A stretch of DNA of 38,954 nucleotides from a virus, in IMG/VR virus record IMGVR_UViG_3300047995_000022, positions 1 to 38,954 of that record; one strand, written 5' to 3'. Position numbers and translations under genes: made by a program. Below the pieces are notes generated by a model. The model saw nothing but the letters and a program-made list of their open reading frames with translations. It had not been told where the DNA came from and searched no databases. Of this stretch, positions 38,265-38,954 are shown in pieces; the first letter of the stretch is position 1; every line of letters begins with the position of its first letter.

Positions 38265-38954
38265 TGGCAAATGTAAAACAGCTTAAGCACCTGGAGCATC
38301 TTGAAGATGAGATGCTGAACTACGGCGTCGATGGATGTATGGCAGCAGTATCATTTCTTGAAGAACTGTTAGCAATGCTGGGTAAAAAGTCTAAGTCGGA
38401 TGGATTTATGCAGACCAAATGGGATGGCGCTCCCTCTATCATCTGCGGAAAGAATCCTCAAAATGGTATGTTTTTCGTGGGTACTAAGTCTGTATTTGCC
38501 AAGACACCTAAAGCTTGTTACAGCGATATAGATGTGGATATGTATTACGAGGGTGACCTGGCAGAGAAACTTAAGTTCTCACTGGCATATTTTAGTAAGC
38601 TTAATATCCCTGGTATTGTACAAGGTGACTTGTTATACACCAGCAGCACACTTGATACAGAGACTGTAGATGGAGAGAAACTTTATACCTTTAGACCTAA
38701 CACTATCACTTATGGCATTCCAATAGATCATCCTATTGGTAGAGCAGCAAAGGTATCGAAGATCGGTGTAGTTTTTCATACTCACTATACTGGTGATGAC
38801 TTCCAGTCAATGCAAGCTCGTGCTGGTGCTCCTATCAATACCTTTGTAAAGGTGCCAGAGGTACTAGTTATTTCTAATGATACTCCTATCAACAGTGTTA
38901 CCTTAAGTAGTAACGAGATTGTTAAATTTCATAATCACATTAAAAAAATTGAGA
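38264..38954 (+). CDS. Putative KxDG nucleotidyltransferase (ligase-like), 5' part
   Basis: The frame runs off the window; 230 residues are visible. FMQTKWDGAPSIICG holds KWDG at 52-55, the KxDG motif I whose Lys takes AMP or GMP in DNA/RNA ligases and capping enzymes. GIVQGDLLYT (117-126) fits motif III, and SKIGVVFHTHYTG (165-177) motif IV. The distances (about 70 and 45 residues) suit the family. DNA repair, RNA repair or capping-like transfer are all open; motif V and the OB domain would lie outside the window. ATG 38264 shares a base with the preceding stop. Confidence 0.5.
   Translation, partial: MANVKQLKHLEHLEDEMLNYGVDGCMAAVSFLEELLAMLGKKSKSDGFMQTKWDGAPSIICGKNPQNGMFFVGTKSVFAKTPKACYSDIDVDMYYEGDLAEKLKFSLAYFSKLNIPGIVQGDLLYTSSTLDTETVDGEKLYTFRPNTITYGIPIDHPIGRAAKVSKIGVVFHTHYTGDDFQSMQARAGAPINTFVKVPEVLVISNDTPINSVTLSSNEIVKFHNHIKKIE

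Noticed and set aside
1-38954. CRISPR array, insertion sequence, integrase or attachment site
   Set aside because: No regular direct repeats, transposase or integrase motifs seen by reading.

Overview
The window is a contiguous segment of a T4-like myovirus that infects marine cyanobacteria (Synechococcus/Prochlorococcus type). The grounds are the near-canonical T4 core order 17-18-19-20-(67)-21-22-23-3-uvsY-uvsW, then 55-47-46, 45-44-62-regA and 43-uvsX-41. Alongside these sit genes typical of cyanophages or cyanobacteria: a 6-phosphogluconate dehydrogenase-like remnant, a CobS/MoxR ATPase, a DUF3110 protein, Hsp20, MazG, 2-oxoglutarate/Fe(II) oxygenase-like proteins and Sm-like proteins. 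All supported genes are on the + strand and most overlap or abut. No tRNA, CRISPR array, insertion sequence or integrase was recognised.

Layout. (1) 1-2505: a 6PGDH-like 3' fragment, then a very dense run of about a dozen mini-genes (25-76 aa, several single-pass membrane peptides) and a staphylococcal-nuclease-like protein, chained by stop/start overlaps into the terminase. (2) 2505-13564: the head and tail module (large terminase, zinc-ribbon protein, sheath, tube, portal, putative gp67, protease, scaffold, major capsid, gp3-like tail completion protein). It is punctuated by T4-type late promoters resembling TATAAATA. (3) 13554-19516: recombination and late transcription (UvsY, UvsW, a Sm-like protein, late sigma gp55, gp47, DUF3110, gp46). 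(4) 19518-23790: accessory block with an oxygenase-like protein and a metallopeptidase/VWA plus MoxR-type AAA+ pair. (5) 23787-29733: sliding clamp and clamp loader interleaved with a DUF3310 protein, oxygenase-like proteins, a Dam-type methylase and RegA. (6) 29888-36233: Hsp20, two overlapping Sm-like proteins, DNA polymerase, UvsX, helicase gp41 and MazG. (7) 36233-38954: a small protein, an exported HExxH peptidase, a PD-(D/E)xK-like protein and the 5' part of a KxDG nucleotidyltransferase-like protein.

Regulation visible in the sequence. Structural genes carry late promoter boxes (gp55 dependent). Early or middle transcription units start at TATAAT -10 boxes placed directly behind, or fused to, factor-independent terminators. 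The most striking element is at 37084-37121. There one hairpin is at once a terminator, a late promoter (in its loop) and the cover of the downstream ribosome binding site, which looks like an early-off/late-on switch. At 30350-30385 a UUCG hairpin terminator contains the -35 box, and its U-tract merges with the -10 box.

Genes of least known function and most interest are the CobT/CobS-like VWA-peptidase/MoxR pair, the nuclease-like/ligase-like pair at the right end, the three divergent oxygenase-like proteins and the Sm-like family.
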